Shown here one piece after another: positions 24,901-34,094 of a DNA stretch of 64,000 nucleotides. Origin of the DNA: Notolepis coatsorum. Taxonomy: Eukaryota; Chordata; Actinopteri; Aulopiformes; Paralepididae. How positions within the stretch are numbered: the stretch's first letter is position 1; every line of letters starts with the position of its first letter. Under the pieces are notes generated by a model. The model saw nothing but the letters and a program-made list of their open reading frames with translations. It was not told the origin of the DNA and searched no databases. A program made the translations under genes and the position numbers. Location of the stretch: positions 91,971,742-92,035,741 of the forward strand of contig OZ020598.1 of NCBI GenBank assembly GCA_963971535.1. Direction: 5' to 3'.

Positions 24901-26667
24901 ACACGCAGTCCCCCACAGCCCCCACCCCTCCTCCTTCCAAGTCCCCTCTTCACTCTCCTGTTCTCTCTCACGGTTAGCTGCTTAGCTTTCAAGCAGCCAA
25001 CGCGACGTTCATTTAGATATTTAACGCGACGTTGGCATAAAGGAATGGCGACGATGCAACGCCTGTTATATGCATTTGACCCGTTGCGGGGAAAAAACTG
25101 CACAGACTTATATCTGCTCGCAAAATAGACGCTCTGTAGTGCTTTACAGCAGACGCAAACACTGCTGTAATGTGTACACGGAGTTTCACAATACTGGGCG
25201 CCGGCGGATATGACTCGCAGGGATTTTCAAAATAAGAGTATCGCAATATGAATCGATCTTTTTACGTTGCGTCGATCCTATTTGATTATTGATAATAGAT
25301 CGATATATCGATCTGGATCGATGTATTGTCCCACCCCTAGTTAGTTCCATTCTTATAATGCATATGATCCAGTGGCGGTAGGTTGCCCCCTGGTGGAATA
25401 TAATAATCTATGCACTGGGCGGTTACTGCGTTAGAAGAAGGTGCGCGGACTGATGACGACATCAACTCGAGACGAGACATTCAGTTGTTTTGGCGGTCGG
25501 AAATCACAAGAAACATTCATTCAGACAGTACAGTTGGATCTAACAAAATGGATTTATATGGACACATTCATGGAGAATTCAAGCCGGGACCACAAAGCTT
25601 CTCAAAGGGTTGGCTCGACACGCGACGGCTCTCCAACTCGTCTCGTAGTGACGTCTTCGTTCTACCGCAGCAAAAAAGGTGAGTCTATCTATTAATAGCC
25701 CGCCGGTGCAAGGCATAAGAAGTTGATTAAACTTGACAGAAATGATTATTTCATGTATATCGACGATAATTATCGATATCGAGTGATATGAAAATTATTT
25801 TATCGCGATAACGTTTTTGGCCATATCGCCCAGCCCTACCCCACGTGGAGGGGGGGGTGCGAATAAGGGATCTAGGTGAAAGTTGACGAGTGAAAATTGA
25901 TTTGGAAGGGTTTTTTTTGGCACACGGTTTACCCGGATCTCTTTCAAAGACCCATTTCTGAACAGATTTTTATTAAATTTGGACCTGTACTACATCATCA
26001 TCATCAGGTGGCTTCTTCGTTCCGAAGGTTGCCTATCACTCTCCAACCCATTCTGTCCCCACTTCTTCTCTCCAACTCTGTGACTCCGCCTCTCACTCCG
26101 CTCCAATCACAGACGTCGTCTACCCAGCCTCTTCTTGGTCTTCCACTTCCTCTCTTTCCATCCACCTTCCCCATCACCACCTTCTTGAACATCTCCCCGC
26201 TGGATCCTCTCAGAACATGCCCGCACAACTCCATCTTTCTCTTTTTCAACCTCTCCAGCAGCTGTCCTCCTTGCATATCCGCATAAGACTTCAGGGGATA
26301 TTGCAAACACTACAGAAAAATGTTCAACTCAAGTTCATTTCATTAGCACTGAAAGTGATTTTCCTTTTTTGTATTGGTAACTTCAGAATGTTATCTTTAA
26401 AAAGAGACCAGGCTTATGTATGTGCTATAAGCACAACGTATAAAGATAAGCTTTGCAAATAAAGTATGTAGTCCTCCTGAAGTTCCAAGTAAAAAATAAT
26501 TGGCACTTTTCTGCCCACCTGTTAAGAGGTTGTGATTTTGTAAAAATGTGTTGTGCATCATGCTCCTCTGACCTGTGCAGGTAGTCTGGGGCCTGGTTGA
26601 GGAGTGTGTAGTACTGTCGGACAAACTCTCGCCCGACCAGCTGGGCACTTGGCTTCTCCATCACCAT
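8178..26667 (-). CDS. g3bp1: G3BP1, stress-granule assembly RNA-binding protein (11 coding exons)
   Basis: The coding exons, 5' to 3', are 26667-26573, 23307-23226, 22377-22204, 18733-18643, 17309-17216, 16652-16382, 14277-14173, 10060-9934, 9704-9579, 8875-8766 and 8453-8178. All have GT/AG borders and matching phases, and they total 1551 nt (516 aa plus TGA). Domains: NTF2-like at about residues 8-134, with Phe33 at the start of exon 3 (the position that binds FGDF-type partners in the human protein); an acidic Glu/Pro-rich region at about 137-268; a short PFSWASV motif at 270-276; an RRM at about 366-440 with RNP2 at 369-373 and RNP1 at 403-412; and a Gly/Arg-rich RGG tail at about 445-516. 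The family nucleates stress granules and binds RNA in the cytoplasm. Human G3BP1 is 466 aa, and the extra length here lies mainly in the acidic region. Linkage to SPARC favours G3BP1 over G3BP2. No frameshift was seen. Confidence 0.94.
8516..8650. repeat. Dispersed fish repeat in G3BP1 intron 11
   Basis: Contains CTTTATCCAACGCGCTTTAC and GGTGCCACAACCTGCTCATC, which I recall as part of a widespread teleost repeat. The family name is uncertain. Confidence 0.45.
8766..8875 (-). CDS. g3bp1: G3BP1 exon 11 (RRM, RNP1)
   Basis: This 110-nt exon encodes the second half of the RRM, including [20 protein letters not shown], almost identical to the vertebrate family. The acceptor CTGCAG is preceded by an interrupted poly-C tract. 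The donor is GTGAGA. Confidence 0.94.
9060..9578. other. G3BP1 intron 10, G-rich simple repeats
   Basis: Homopolymer G tracts at about 9032-9057 and 9336-9351. A degenerate GGTTAAGGTAAGGGATAA repeat at about 9305-9420 is faintly telomere-like but irregular. Confidence 0.6.
9579..9704 (-). CDS. g3bp1: G3BP1 exon 10 (RRM, RNP2)
   Basis: This 126-nt exon begins [12 protein letters not shown] and contains the first half of the RRM with [20 protein letters not shown]. The acceptor CTGCAG is preceded in the transcript by a (TG)n tract. Confidence 0.93.
9705..9933 (-). other. g3bp1: G3BP1 intron 9 with complementary AC and GU tracts at its ends
   Basis: This 229-nt intron begins, in the transcript, GU followed by an (AC)n tract of about 14 units (9902-9931 on the plus strand). 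It ends with a (GU)n tract of about 10 units (9711-9730) just before CUGCAG. The two tracts can pair and bring the splice sites together. A decoy CCAG|GTAC donor lies just beyond the first tract, near 9898. Confidence 0.8.
9934..10060 (-). CDS. g3bp1: G3BP1 exon 9 (Arg/Gln-rich linker)
   Basis: This 127-nt exon encodes residues 305-346, rich in Q, R and P ([15 protein letters not shown]), matching the human QRPQRDQRVREQ linker. The donor CCAG|GTACAC runs straight into a (CA)n tract in the transcript. Confidence 0.88.
10762..14167. repeat. 36-bp minisatellite, about 94 copies, in G3BP1 intron 8
   Basis: These are tandem copies of a 36-bp unit built on CTTATAAGCTGTAACAGACC, with occasional 33- or 39-bp units and A/C, G/T variants. 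Because the unit is a multiple of three it stays open over hundreds of codons (for example 11763-12791), repeating a 12-residue motif with NRPEA. This is a consequence of the repeat length and does not indicate a gene. The array begins about five bases inside the intron from the exon 8 donor. Confidence 0.96.
14173..14277 (-). CDS. g3bp1: G3BP1 exon 8 ([11 protein letters not shown] motif)
   Basis: This 105-nt exon encodes 35 residues in phase 0, starting [20 protein letters not shown], a near-invariant G3BP segment. The donor CCG|GTAAGT abuts a huge 36-bp minisatellite, whose first repeat begins within about five bases of the splice site. Confidence 0.92.
14597..16153. repeat. About 31-bp minisatellite in G3BP1 intron 7
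   Basis: About 50 tandem copies of a 27-33 bp unit based on CCAGAGATGATCATTTTAAC, with alternating linkers (TCTAGTGTTTA, TCTAGTGCTGTGA, TCTAGCACTCA). Higher-order blocks recur, for example 14660-15060 resembles 15150-15540. It ends about 230 bp from the exon 7 donor. Confidence 0.95.
16382..16652 (-). CDS. g3bp1: G3BP1 exon 7 (long acidic/proline-rich exon)
   Basis: This 271-nt exon encodes residues 180-269. It has a run of eleven Glu codons (residues 186-196) followed by Pro/Glu-rich and then Ala/Pro-rich sequence. Its length is open to change because the Glu run is a GAG/GAA trinucleotide tract. The acceptor is TTCCAG and the donor is AGG|GTAGGC. Confidence 0.88.
17160..17222. repeat. 27-bp x3 repeat spanning the G3BP1 exon 6 donor
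   Basis: Three copies with a 27-bp period, each containing the donor-like string CCTACCAGGGTGTC (plus strand). The copy nearest the exon supplies the donor in use at 17216, and the others place equivalent donors at 17189 and 17162. Confidence 0.85.
17216..17309 (-). CDS. g3bp1: G3BP1 exon 6 (acidic region)
   Basis: This 94-nt exon encodes the acidic [19 protein letters not shown] segment followed by SAAFYEQTP. Its donor (CTG|GTAGG) is the first of three tandem copies with a 27-bp period extending into the intron, at 17216, 17189 and 17162. Confidence 0.88.
17395..17860 (+). mobile_element. LINE reverse-transcriptase C-terminal fragment
   Basis: Across shifted frames the plus strand reads like the C-terminal end of a non-LTR element: [12 protein letters not shown], then [18 protein letters not shown] and [19 protein letters not shown]. 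It is decayed by stops and frameshifts and lies in G3BP1 intron 5. Confidence 0.6.
18643..18733 (-). CDS. g3bp1: G3BP1 exon 5 (end of NTF2 domain)
   Basis: This 91-nt exon encodes residues 118-147, including [20 protein letters not shown], which closes the NTF2 fold. The last residues (DSDSEPPE) begin the acidic region. The donor is GTGAGC. Confidence 0.93.
19155..19665. mobile_element. hAT-type non-autonomous element, 511 bp
   Basis: The ends are TAGGGGTGGG (left, with an expanded G tract) and CCCACCCCTA (right). The flanking 8-bp sequences ATATTTTG and ATATTTTT differ by one base. The interior is AT-rich with GATA/TATCG-like subterminal repeats and no coding sequence. It shares its end family with 24539-25339. 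Confidence 0.75.
20201..20440. mobile_element. hAT MITE, 240 bp, perfect 8-bp target duplication
   Basis: Terminal inverted repeats are CAGGGGTTCTCAAAC and its counterpart ending GTTTGAGAAACGCTG. It is flanked on both sides by CTATAGAG (20193-20200, 20441-20448). The ends resemble the widespread hAT/Charlie-type CAGNGGTTCTCAAAC class. Confidence 0.88.
20658..21141 (-). mobile_element. tRNA-derived SINE, copy 2, inserted in an intronic repeat
   Basis: The minus strand reads GGCGGCTACGTGGCGTAGTGG (A-box-like), then a T-arm-like GTTCGAGCCC, a unique body, and an A-rich tail. The tRNA-like head differs from copies 1, 3 and 4 while the body is shared, suggesting a subfamily. It interrupts the third copy of the 380-bp repeat. 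Confidence 0.78.
22204..22377 (-). CDS. g3bp1: G3BP1 exon 4 (NTF2 domain)
   Basis: This 174-nt exon is phase 0 at both ends and encodes 58 residues. They include the highly conserved [17 protein letters not shown] and [10 protein letters not shown] stretches of the G3BP NTF2-like domain. Confidence 0.94.
23226..23307 (-). CDS. g3bp1: G3BP1 exon 3 (NTF2 domain)
   Basis: This 82-nt exon encodes residues 33-59, beginning [12 protein letters not shown]. The acceptor TTTAG lies just above 23307 and the donor GTAAGT just below 23226. Phe33, the family's partner-binding residue, is present. Confidence 0.92.
24072..25838. mobile_element. hAT-type element, 1767 bp, host for a nested hAT
   Basis: Ends TAGGGCTGGGCGATA and the matching TATCGCCCAGCCCTA. 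A perfect 8-bp duplication CCCCACGT lies at 24064-24071 and 25839-25846. Sub-terminal regions are rich in CGATAATTATCG-type palindromes. No hAT transposase is recognisable. It contains another element at 24539-25339. Confidence 0.9.
24539..25339. mobile_element. Nested hAT-type element, 801 bp
   Basis: Ends TAGGGGTGGGAATC and GTCCCACCCCTA. A perfect 8-bp duplication GTTAGTTC lies at 24531-24538 and 25340-25347. It contains a (CA)n tract near 24860-24905 and many ACGATACGATA repeats. It is non-autonomous. Confidence 0.9.
25990..26310 (-). mobile_element. LINE C-terminal fragment
   Basis: The minus-strand frame reads [20 protein letters not shown] and [20 protein letters not shown], with NLRNEEAT at the end. 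This is the usual C-terminal tail of a fish non-LTR element. It is truncated at the 5' side and lies in G3BP1 intron 1. Confidence 0.75.
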
Positions 26668-26688
26668 GTCTTTGGTCAGCTGGTTGTT
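26573..26688 (-). CDS. g3bp1: G3BP1 exon 2 (start codon, NTF2 N-terminus)
   Basis: The acceptor follows a pyrimidine tract ending in CTGCAG at 26689-26694. It leaves 21 nt of 5' UTR (26668-26688) before the ATG at 26667-26665. The reading [20 protein letters not shown] is the conserved G3BP N-terminus. The ATG is chosen because the family starts with MVMEKPS and the upstream codons are intronic. The donor is at 26572-26571, in phase 2. Confidence 0.93.
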
Positions 26689-26787
26689 CTGCAGAGACAA
26701 AGACAAGATGGAGCATTACAGGAAGGGAGGCCCCGAGAAACACTTAGATTATTATGATTCCCAAAGGTTTTATTCAACGATACACAC

Positions 26788-26902
26788 TCTCCACTAGAGA
26801 CATATAGCCTAATCCACCTTTCTCCACTAGAGACATATAGCCTAATCCACCTTTTTCCACTAGAGACATATAGCCTAATCCACCTTTTTCCACTAGAGAC
26901 CT
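26788..26902. repeat. 33-bp minisatellite upstream of the G3BP1 exon 2 acceptor
   Basis: About 3.5 copies of a 33-bp unit beginning TCTCCACTAGAGACATATAG. It lies roughly 100 nt upstream of the exon 2 acceptor, in the branch-point region. Confidence 0.85.
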
Positions 26903-27640
26903 CCAACATCCTTCTACAAGTCAATAATGCAGATAATCAAATGGTTTCCCCTTGTGTTCCGACATGCAACTCATGGTTCATTCATGTCATCAGCTTTTAG
27001 CAGTAGCCTAGCCAGTTAGTATCCAGCAATCCCTAGTTACAGCTACCACTCAGCTACCAGCAAAGACAATATGTTAATCTCTGTGTAGGCCACTACTGGA
27101 CCAACAAGCACTGTGCCTCGACAAAAGCCACTCAAATCCGGCACTGCTAGACTAACAATACCACTTACCCTTAGCTGCCAGAGGTGTGCCCTTCCTGCTG
27201 ACTTGTTGTACACAATTTGTAAGTGGCTTAAGGCTTTGGATAAAATCGTCAGCTAAAATGTAAATTCTAAAGGACACGTGGGCCACATTACTAATTCAAA
27301 ACTGTGCTCTTGAATAAAACGAGTGAAGTGAGTTTAACCAACTATTTTAACAACGATACGACGCGTGCATAACAGCGATAGGTTGTCGTTTTAAAATCAA
27401 TAGCATAAATGCTATGAGTGCAACGATCAGAATCCAAACAGTGTATTGGAATTTAAAAACAGTATCGACATGTCTCCTTCTCTTCCCTAGGTCTCTCATT
27501 CCTCCCATTCCTCATCTAAACTGGGCATACTACCAGCGCAGAAGAGGGGGGAGGTAAGGGTACACTATGCATGCACAGTCAGACACACTTTGTATTTTTC
27601 TGACGCCAAACCAAGTAATATATACAGTGTGTATGTATAT
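26903..27640. other. G3BP1 intron 1, nothing recognised
   Basis: No exon-like or transposon-like structure was seen before the palindromic element at 27641. Confidence 0.5.
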
Positions 27641-29637
27641 TAGGCTTGGGCGGTATGACGGTATACCAGGGTATTTAGAAATCCCGACGGTATTGAAAAT
27701 CAATACCTTCCGTCACCGTCAAAATCACAGATGCGCTTCAGTTTCTTTTACAGTGAAACTGAGTTTTGAGTGTAGTGCACACACGCGCCAGCAGAGGGCG
27801 AGACCAGTCCTTACTAGTGGAGCGAGTGGGTCACAACGGTGTTCACGTTTTACGGTAATGTTGCGACAGTGCTGTGAAAATACCGTAAAGCGTTGTGACG
27901 AGAGTTGGTGTGTGTTGTTGTGGTGCACTAGTGGAGCAAGCAAATAATCCGTCTCTTATTATATGTGAACTAAAGAGTACAAGGTTTACACAACAGCCCC
28001 CACCCGCTTTTTTATTGTATTTGTACCGTCCTGTAGTATCCGCTGTCAGCTGTTTATCTCTCTCTGTGAGCTTGATTAGCTAGCGTTAGCTCACGTTAAC
28101 TAGCGTTAGCTCTGCGGCTAATCTTAGATTACCCTGAACTAAATCAATGACTAGGTTATAAAGCATTCGAGTAGTTTTCACTGCACATAGAAGTAGCCAA
28201 ACAGCGCGAGCATTTTGGGAGCATATGACCAAAACCCAGGCAATTTCGAGCCCTTGAGGAATCAAATAGTCTGCCATGGCTAGGCTACATGTTAACGGTG
28301 CGGGCTTCTGGCTACCATTATGAGACTACGTGTTACCAAGTAAACAAATCATCGTTAGCTCTCAGTCTCATAATGGTAGCCAGAAGCCCGCACCGTTAAC
28401 ATGTAGCCTAGCCATGGCAGACTATTTGATTCCTCAAGGGCTGGAAATTGCCTGGGTTTTGGTCATATGCTCCCAAAATGCTCCCGTTGTTTGGCTACTT
28501 CTATGTGCAGTGAAAACTACTCGAATGCTTTATAACCTAGTCATTGATTTAGTTCAGGGTAATCTAAGATTAGCCCCAGAGCTAACGCTACTTAACGTGA
28601 GCTAACGCTAGTTATTCAAGCTCAGTAGCTCACAGAGAGAGATAAACAGCTGACAGCGGATAGTACAGGACGGTACAAATACAATAAAAAGGCGGGTGGG
28701 GGCTGTTGTGTAAACCTTGTACTCTTTAGTAGAGTTGTTCCGATACCGATACCAGTATCGGAAATGCCGCCGATACTGCCTAAAATGCTGGTATCGGCGA
28801 GTACACGTAAATTCTAGCCTCCGATCCCATGATGTAATTTATCTCCTGCCGAGTCCTGCGGAGAGTGAGGATTATAAAATGAACATGTTTTAAAGTGTGA
28901 TGCTGTGTCATTTTAACAGCAGATACACTTTCTTAAATTCCATTGTCCCCGACAGTGCGGTGTGACTGGGAGCTCGGACGGGAATCGGGATGTGTTTGGC
29001 TGGTGTTATGATAGCATTAGCTGGAAAGATAGCTAGTTGGAACAACATCCGCTTTAACGTTACATCAAATCAGATGATCCTTTCTCCAGGACCTAACACT
29101 GTCCGTGACCGTCTATCAACAATAATGCACCCACGGTGAATTGTATTTAAGTTAAGTAGCTACGGACTAGCGTTAGCTGACTATTACTAACGTTATCAAA
29201 TGTCAATGCGGGAAGTCGAGCTAGGTCAGTTAGCTTAGCTTGATAACGTTACCGTGTCTAAAGTTGGTGCTATTGATAATCCAGCAATAATGGCTGCAGA
29301 CCTGCAAGCAAAGTACAGCAAGTGCCAAAGGATAAGAGTCTGAGGCGGAGTTTCAAAAGAGAATGTTGAATATTTATTTTGCATCAAAAATCACAACATG
29401 AACGTTCTATCTGCCACTAGTTTACAGACTGAATAGGGTATATCTGCAGAGCCACTGAGTAGCGAGTGCAACACCGTTTAATGTCCGTGTGGATCATTGG
29501 AGTAGGGTATATCTGCAGTGCTGCAGCCCATACTCATTGATTAATGATACTAATACAAATCTATACAATCACCTGTTGTTGAATAAATTCCATTACGTTC
29601 TAGTTATTACTAAAAAAACAGTATAACAGTATCTGTA

Positions 29638-29677
<40 letters not shown>

Positions 29678-30154
29678 TAATTTATATAATTTTTTTTTTT
29701 ATTTTTTTTTTTATGCACTGCCACTGGTATCGGATAAATATCGGTATCGGCCGATACCCAAAGCTTAGGTATCGGAATCGGATCGGAAAGGGAAAAATGG
29801 TATCGGAACATCTCTACTCTTTAGTTCACATATAATAAGAGACAGATTGCTCCACAACACACTGCTCTCGTCACAACGCTTTACGGTATTTTCACAGCAC
29901 TGTCGCAACATTACCGTAAAACGTGAACACCGTTGTGACCCACTCGCTCCACTAGAGCGGTCTCGCCCTCTGCTGGCGCGTGTGTGCAGTGCACTACACT
30001 CAGTGTGTGCACTACACTCAAAACTCTGTTTCACTGTTATAGAAACTGAAGCGCATCTGTGATTTTGACGGTGACGGACGGTATTGAAAATCAATACCGT
30101 AGGTATTTCTAAATACCCTGGTATACCTTAATACCGTATTACCGCCCAAGCCTA
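27641..30154. mobile_element. Long palindromic hAT-type foldback element, split by a nested hAT
   Basis: Ends TAGGCTTGGGCGGTAT and its inverse ending CCGCCCAAGCCTA. Without the nested element (28730-29816) the two arms, about 27641-28335 and 28345-30154, are inverted copies over almost their whole length (roughly 700 bp each) with a short centre near 28340. Landmarks on both sides include GCCAGCAGAGGGCGAGACC and AACAGCTGACAGCGGAT. No clear 8-bp target duplication was found. Confidence 0.85.
28730..29816. mobile_element. Nested hAT-type element, 1087 bp
   Basis: Ends TAGAGTTGTTCCGATACC and GGTATCGGAACATCTCTA. A perfect 8-bp duplication CTCTTTAG lies at 28722-28729 and 29817-29824. It has GTATCGG-rich subterminal regions and a long A/T homopolymer region at about 29640-29712. 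No transposase was recognised. Confidence 0.92.
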
Positions 30155-30979
30155 GTGTACAACGGTTCTTTTAATTGCCAAAATAGGCCTATGGAACGAT
30201 TCTAAAAGGCTTTTAGTGCGCATCCATCGACCCTGCCATCCACAAAGCCAGGAGGGAATCCATGCAACTTTCAGGCTCCAACATTCAGGGGAAGAATTAA
30301 TCATTTGGCAAAGAATTTCACATCACCCGTCCTCCCTCCCATCAGAAGGGAGAGAAAGGCCAGTGGATCCAGTGACGTCAATGACCCGTCTCTGGTCTTC
30401 CTGTCCTCTGGCATGACGAAACCAAACCCATTAGACATGTAGGCTACACTTTTGCCCCATAGGTGTTTATACAAAGTGCCGGATCGACTAGAAAAATAAG
30501 AAAAAAATAAAATGTTAGCAATAACCTAAGCTCCCGTCTGAAATGTCTAAATCATTAACCTTCCCTCTTTTTCTTTAGAGTTAAGGTACCGTTTTCCACT
30601 ATTCCAACATCTACTCAAATATTCATGAGGTGGGCTTTTCCGTGCAAGTCTCAAGTTGCACTAAATTCCTCTCCAAGTATGAGGTCTGGGGATGAAACGG
30701 CTCTACTGTAAACCACGGTTCCAGGCGGTTAGTGTTAGTTTAAAAAAATTCTAAATCATCATGACCACCGCTTTGAAAAAACGGTTTGTGTGGTAAGTGC
30801 CGTTCGGCATCAACCAAAAGCTCGGCAAACACTGCAGTCTTCGATGCGAGAGACGCAGGCGTGCAGCACACAACGTGTTTGTTGTTGTGCTTCAACACAA
30901 CTGTGGCGTAACAGTGACAACGCTCCAGGTCTTTTTTCAGCCTTCGAGGACTTTGTCTGAAGTATAGTTGTGTTGTGGC
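30155..30979. other. G3BP1 intron 1, nothing recognised
   Basis: No structure seen. It lies between two composite hAT insertions. Confidence 0.5.
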
Positions 30980-31346
30980 TAGAGCTGCCGCGGTATTGAT
31001 GTTTTCCTTACCGCACACATTTGCAAAATATTTCCTACCGCCGCGGTAATAACCGCACACACACACAAAAAAAAGTTTGAATGCATTTTTTTTGTAGTCT
31101 ACTCTTTATATAGCATATAGCCTGCCTCTAGTCTAAATGTCTATCTTTAGAGGATGACTTTGCAGCATGAATATTGTTTGGGATTCGGCATGCACGCATT
31201 CGTTATTAAAAGTGAAACACGGATTCGAAGTGTCCCCTCGGTGTCGCGCCCGCCGGTTACCCCCCCGACCCTTTCTTCTTCTTCTTCTTATTATAACGTT
31301 ACTACTTATGATTACAAAGGCATTCGATTTGTGGCATTAACGTTAG

Positions 31347-31737
31347 TAGTGATGCACCGATGTGAAAATTGTGGCCGATACCGATAACCGATATTAATAT
31401 TGCTGTTCTGGCCGATACCGATATTTACCGATGTCGATATCTCTGTATAGAAAACACTTTTTTATGATAATCAAATAGAGCTATTTTCCAAAACGCATAA
31501 TTTTCTTTTACTTTTGTAACTTATTTTCAGAAATGACTGATATTTTGAAACTATTTAAGGCCAAAACATGTAAAAAGAAGAAAAAAAAGATAAAAAAAAA
31601 AAAAAAAAAAAATTAAAAGAAAATGTTTTTTTTTGTTTTATATCGGCCCTATCTTGATATCGGACCGATACCGATGTGTAAAAAAACGGCCATATCGGCC
31701 GATATTATATCGGCGGCCGATATATCGTGCATCACTA
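31347..31737. mobile_element. Nested hAT MITE, 391 bp
   Basis: Ends TAGTGATGCACCGAT and ATCGTGCATCACTA. A perfect 8-bp duplication AACGTTAG lies at 31339-31346 and 31738-31745. Interior repeats of CCGATACCGAT and an A-rich centre. Confidence 0.92.
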
Positions 31738-31837
31738 AACGTTAGTATAGTTACACGTTCGTATTTACCGGACCACATAGCAAGGCAAGCGTTACTCAAT
31801 TAATATCTAAGTTCCTTTCTTTGCTCAGAGCGTGCCG

Positions 31838-31885
31838 AGTTGTACCCATTCTGCGGTCTGTTAATAAAGTTTTCAATCAGACAAG
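31838..31885 (+). mobile_element. LINE (family B) tail fragment
   Basis: TGTACCCATTCTGCGGTCTG and TTAATAAAGTTTTCAATCA match the 3' end of the LINE at 41641-45048. It is very short and 5'-truncated. Confidence 0.65.
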
Positions 31886-32314
31886 TGTATAGAACGAAGG
31901 GCTTTTATTATAACATTTCGTTGCAGTAAAATCATTATGCCTCGTTCCCTGAGGAGCGACGGCGTCGGTAATCCACTCCGTTCTCCGGTGGGAGCTAACG
32001 TACTATTAGCCGTGTTGTGATGGCTGAGATTCAGGAAGTAAAAGCACTGCAAGATGCTCCAAGCATGTGACGCGTATCTCTTCTGACCAATCAGTGGTCT
32101 GCAGTGTTTCATGTGACTTTTCTGGTACCCAATAGGGTCGCTTGGAATCTCGACAGAGAAGTAGGGTATATCTGCAGAGCCGCAAGCCCAACGAGAGCGT
32201 AATAATAATAATAATATAATAAAAAACAGCGGTGATGCCGGTATTCAGCCCAACGCTGCGGTGGGCATGATGTAACAGCGATACCGCGGTAATACCGATA
32301 CCGCGGCAGCTCTA

Positions 32315-34094
32315 GTTGTGGCTGTTTTAATTTTCATTAAAGAGGGGCGAGGTTCATGGAGGATAGCCACCCTGTCTGCAGAAGCACTCAGAAAGAAGAT
32401 CGACCAATAGATTTAGTTCATTTAAAATCAAGCGCTCATCAAATTGGTTGTAAAAGGGTTCCAACAGAATAAACACTAGTGGTATATCAGTCTACTCTTC
32501 TCTAGACTCATCCGTGTTTATGTAAATGTATTGTGCATCGGCTCATTGCTCTAATGCAATGCACAGAAGACACTAATAATGTTAATAATTCACATTATTC
32601 TCCTGATGTCTTTTGCTATACGATATGGCACAATGCCACATCTCATTGGCCATGGTTGTCATAAATGATAATCACCTACTGGTTTGATTACAATCACCCA
32701 TTTGTGACCAACATCATGCCATCAATACTACATTTGGTATTCCCTTTGGCATTTGGCTTTCAATACACATTGATAACAATACGGTGATAATACAGAAAAG
32801 TGTGATAATTGGGTCACTATAATTGTGATATGAAATGTCCATACCGGTTCATCTCCAAGTCCAAAGCAAATGGATTCAAAATCAGGAATGCGGTCCCTGA
32901 GCCAGACCGCATGTCGTGTAGCGACGACAAGGAATCGACACTAAGAAATAAAGCTATTGAAATGAGTCTTTCCACATATTCCTCCAAGTTTATCTAATAC
33001 ACACCTGCATGCGTTTCAGAGATCGACACCATAGATATATTAGCAGCAAACATACAGTTGCTACTAGCTCACTGCTGAAATACACCCTCCTGTCAAAGCT
33101 GGGATCAAACCAGTGTCTCTCACACCTCTCCTGCAGAGGAGTTTTCATTAAAGAAGAAAAAAAATTAATCAGCTACCCAAGTCACTGCAGTCTGGATTAA
33201 TAACGGGTCACAGACCCTTTTTCTGTTTCCCACAGAACAACGTGAACCAGACTCGTTTTAATGAACTTTTGTCCTACTACATAATGCATTTACTCAATAT
33301 GGACCCTGGGAAGAACATTCTGGGATATGGGACCAAACCGCCGGAGGAAGTGCTTCCCCTGGCCGGGTAATGAACTAATTAGCCACACCTGTTCATCCAA
33401 CCTGGGGCCATCTGCCACACTGGCACACACACAACAAGCCAGCTTCCTGACAACATATCACCAAGCTAAGCCAATCGTTTAGGACAGGCGGTTAGGGCGA
33501 GGCACGCTTGGGAACTGCAGTGTGGGACATGAACCTGGTTGACTGGGGACAGGTCTTGTCATGTTTTAACTTTCAACCCCTTTAATTGTTAATCTTTCCT
33601 AATATTCTGACATGATGACCGTTATGAAATTGGAAGCAAGCTACCGAGCTGTAAGTAACGGGGATGAGAGCTACAGAGACCAGCTAATTTAACAAGTCAA
33701 TTAAAAAGCACGAACCCCCAGATGTATTTAATTTGATGACTATAGCTAGCCATGGCCATTTTGAATGTATGAAGGAAGGCGAGGCTAATGGGGCAAACAG
33801 TACTAATCCCAGCAGCCATGTCAGAATGCAGCCTACTACGGGGAAGACAGGCATGGCATGGAGGGACAAAAGGCCACGCCATGCCCACACTGGGGATGGT
33901 GGCATTTCACCAGATCAACCATTCTCCATCCAGCCCAGTTTTTTTTTCTTCTTTTTTCTCCCTCGACATGCCACTTACATTGCACAGTGGAAATACAATT
34001 ATATTATATTCCCTTTGCCTGCCGACGCTATGAACTGAAATAGCCCCACCAACTAAGCCTGCTATAACGTGCAGGCAGCGATATAGATGGATCG
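32315..34094. other. G3BP1 intron 1, nothing recognised
   Basis: AT-rich, no coding signal. Short open frames show no family features. Confidence 0.5.

Larger units (their letters stand above)
30980..32314. mobile_element. hAT-type element, 1335 bp, host for another nested hAT
   Basis: Ends TAGAGCTGCCGCGGTAT and ATACCGCGGCAGCTCTA. A perfect 8-bp duplication GTTGTGGC lies at 30972-30979 and 32315-32322. It contains the element at 31347-31737 and a short LINE B tail fragment near 31838-31885. Confidence 0.92.

Noticed and set aside
33733-34043. Overlapping 61-101 codon plus-strand open frames
   Set aside because: No family features, no splice context and no conservation evidence; likely chance.
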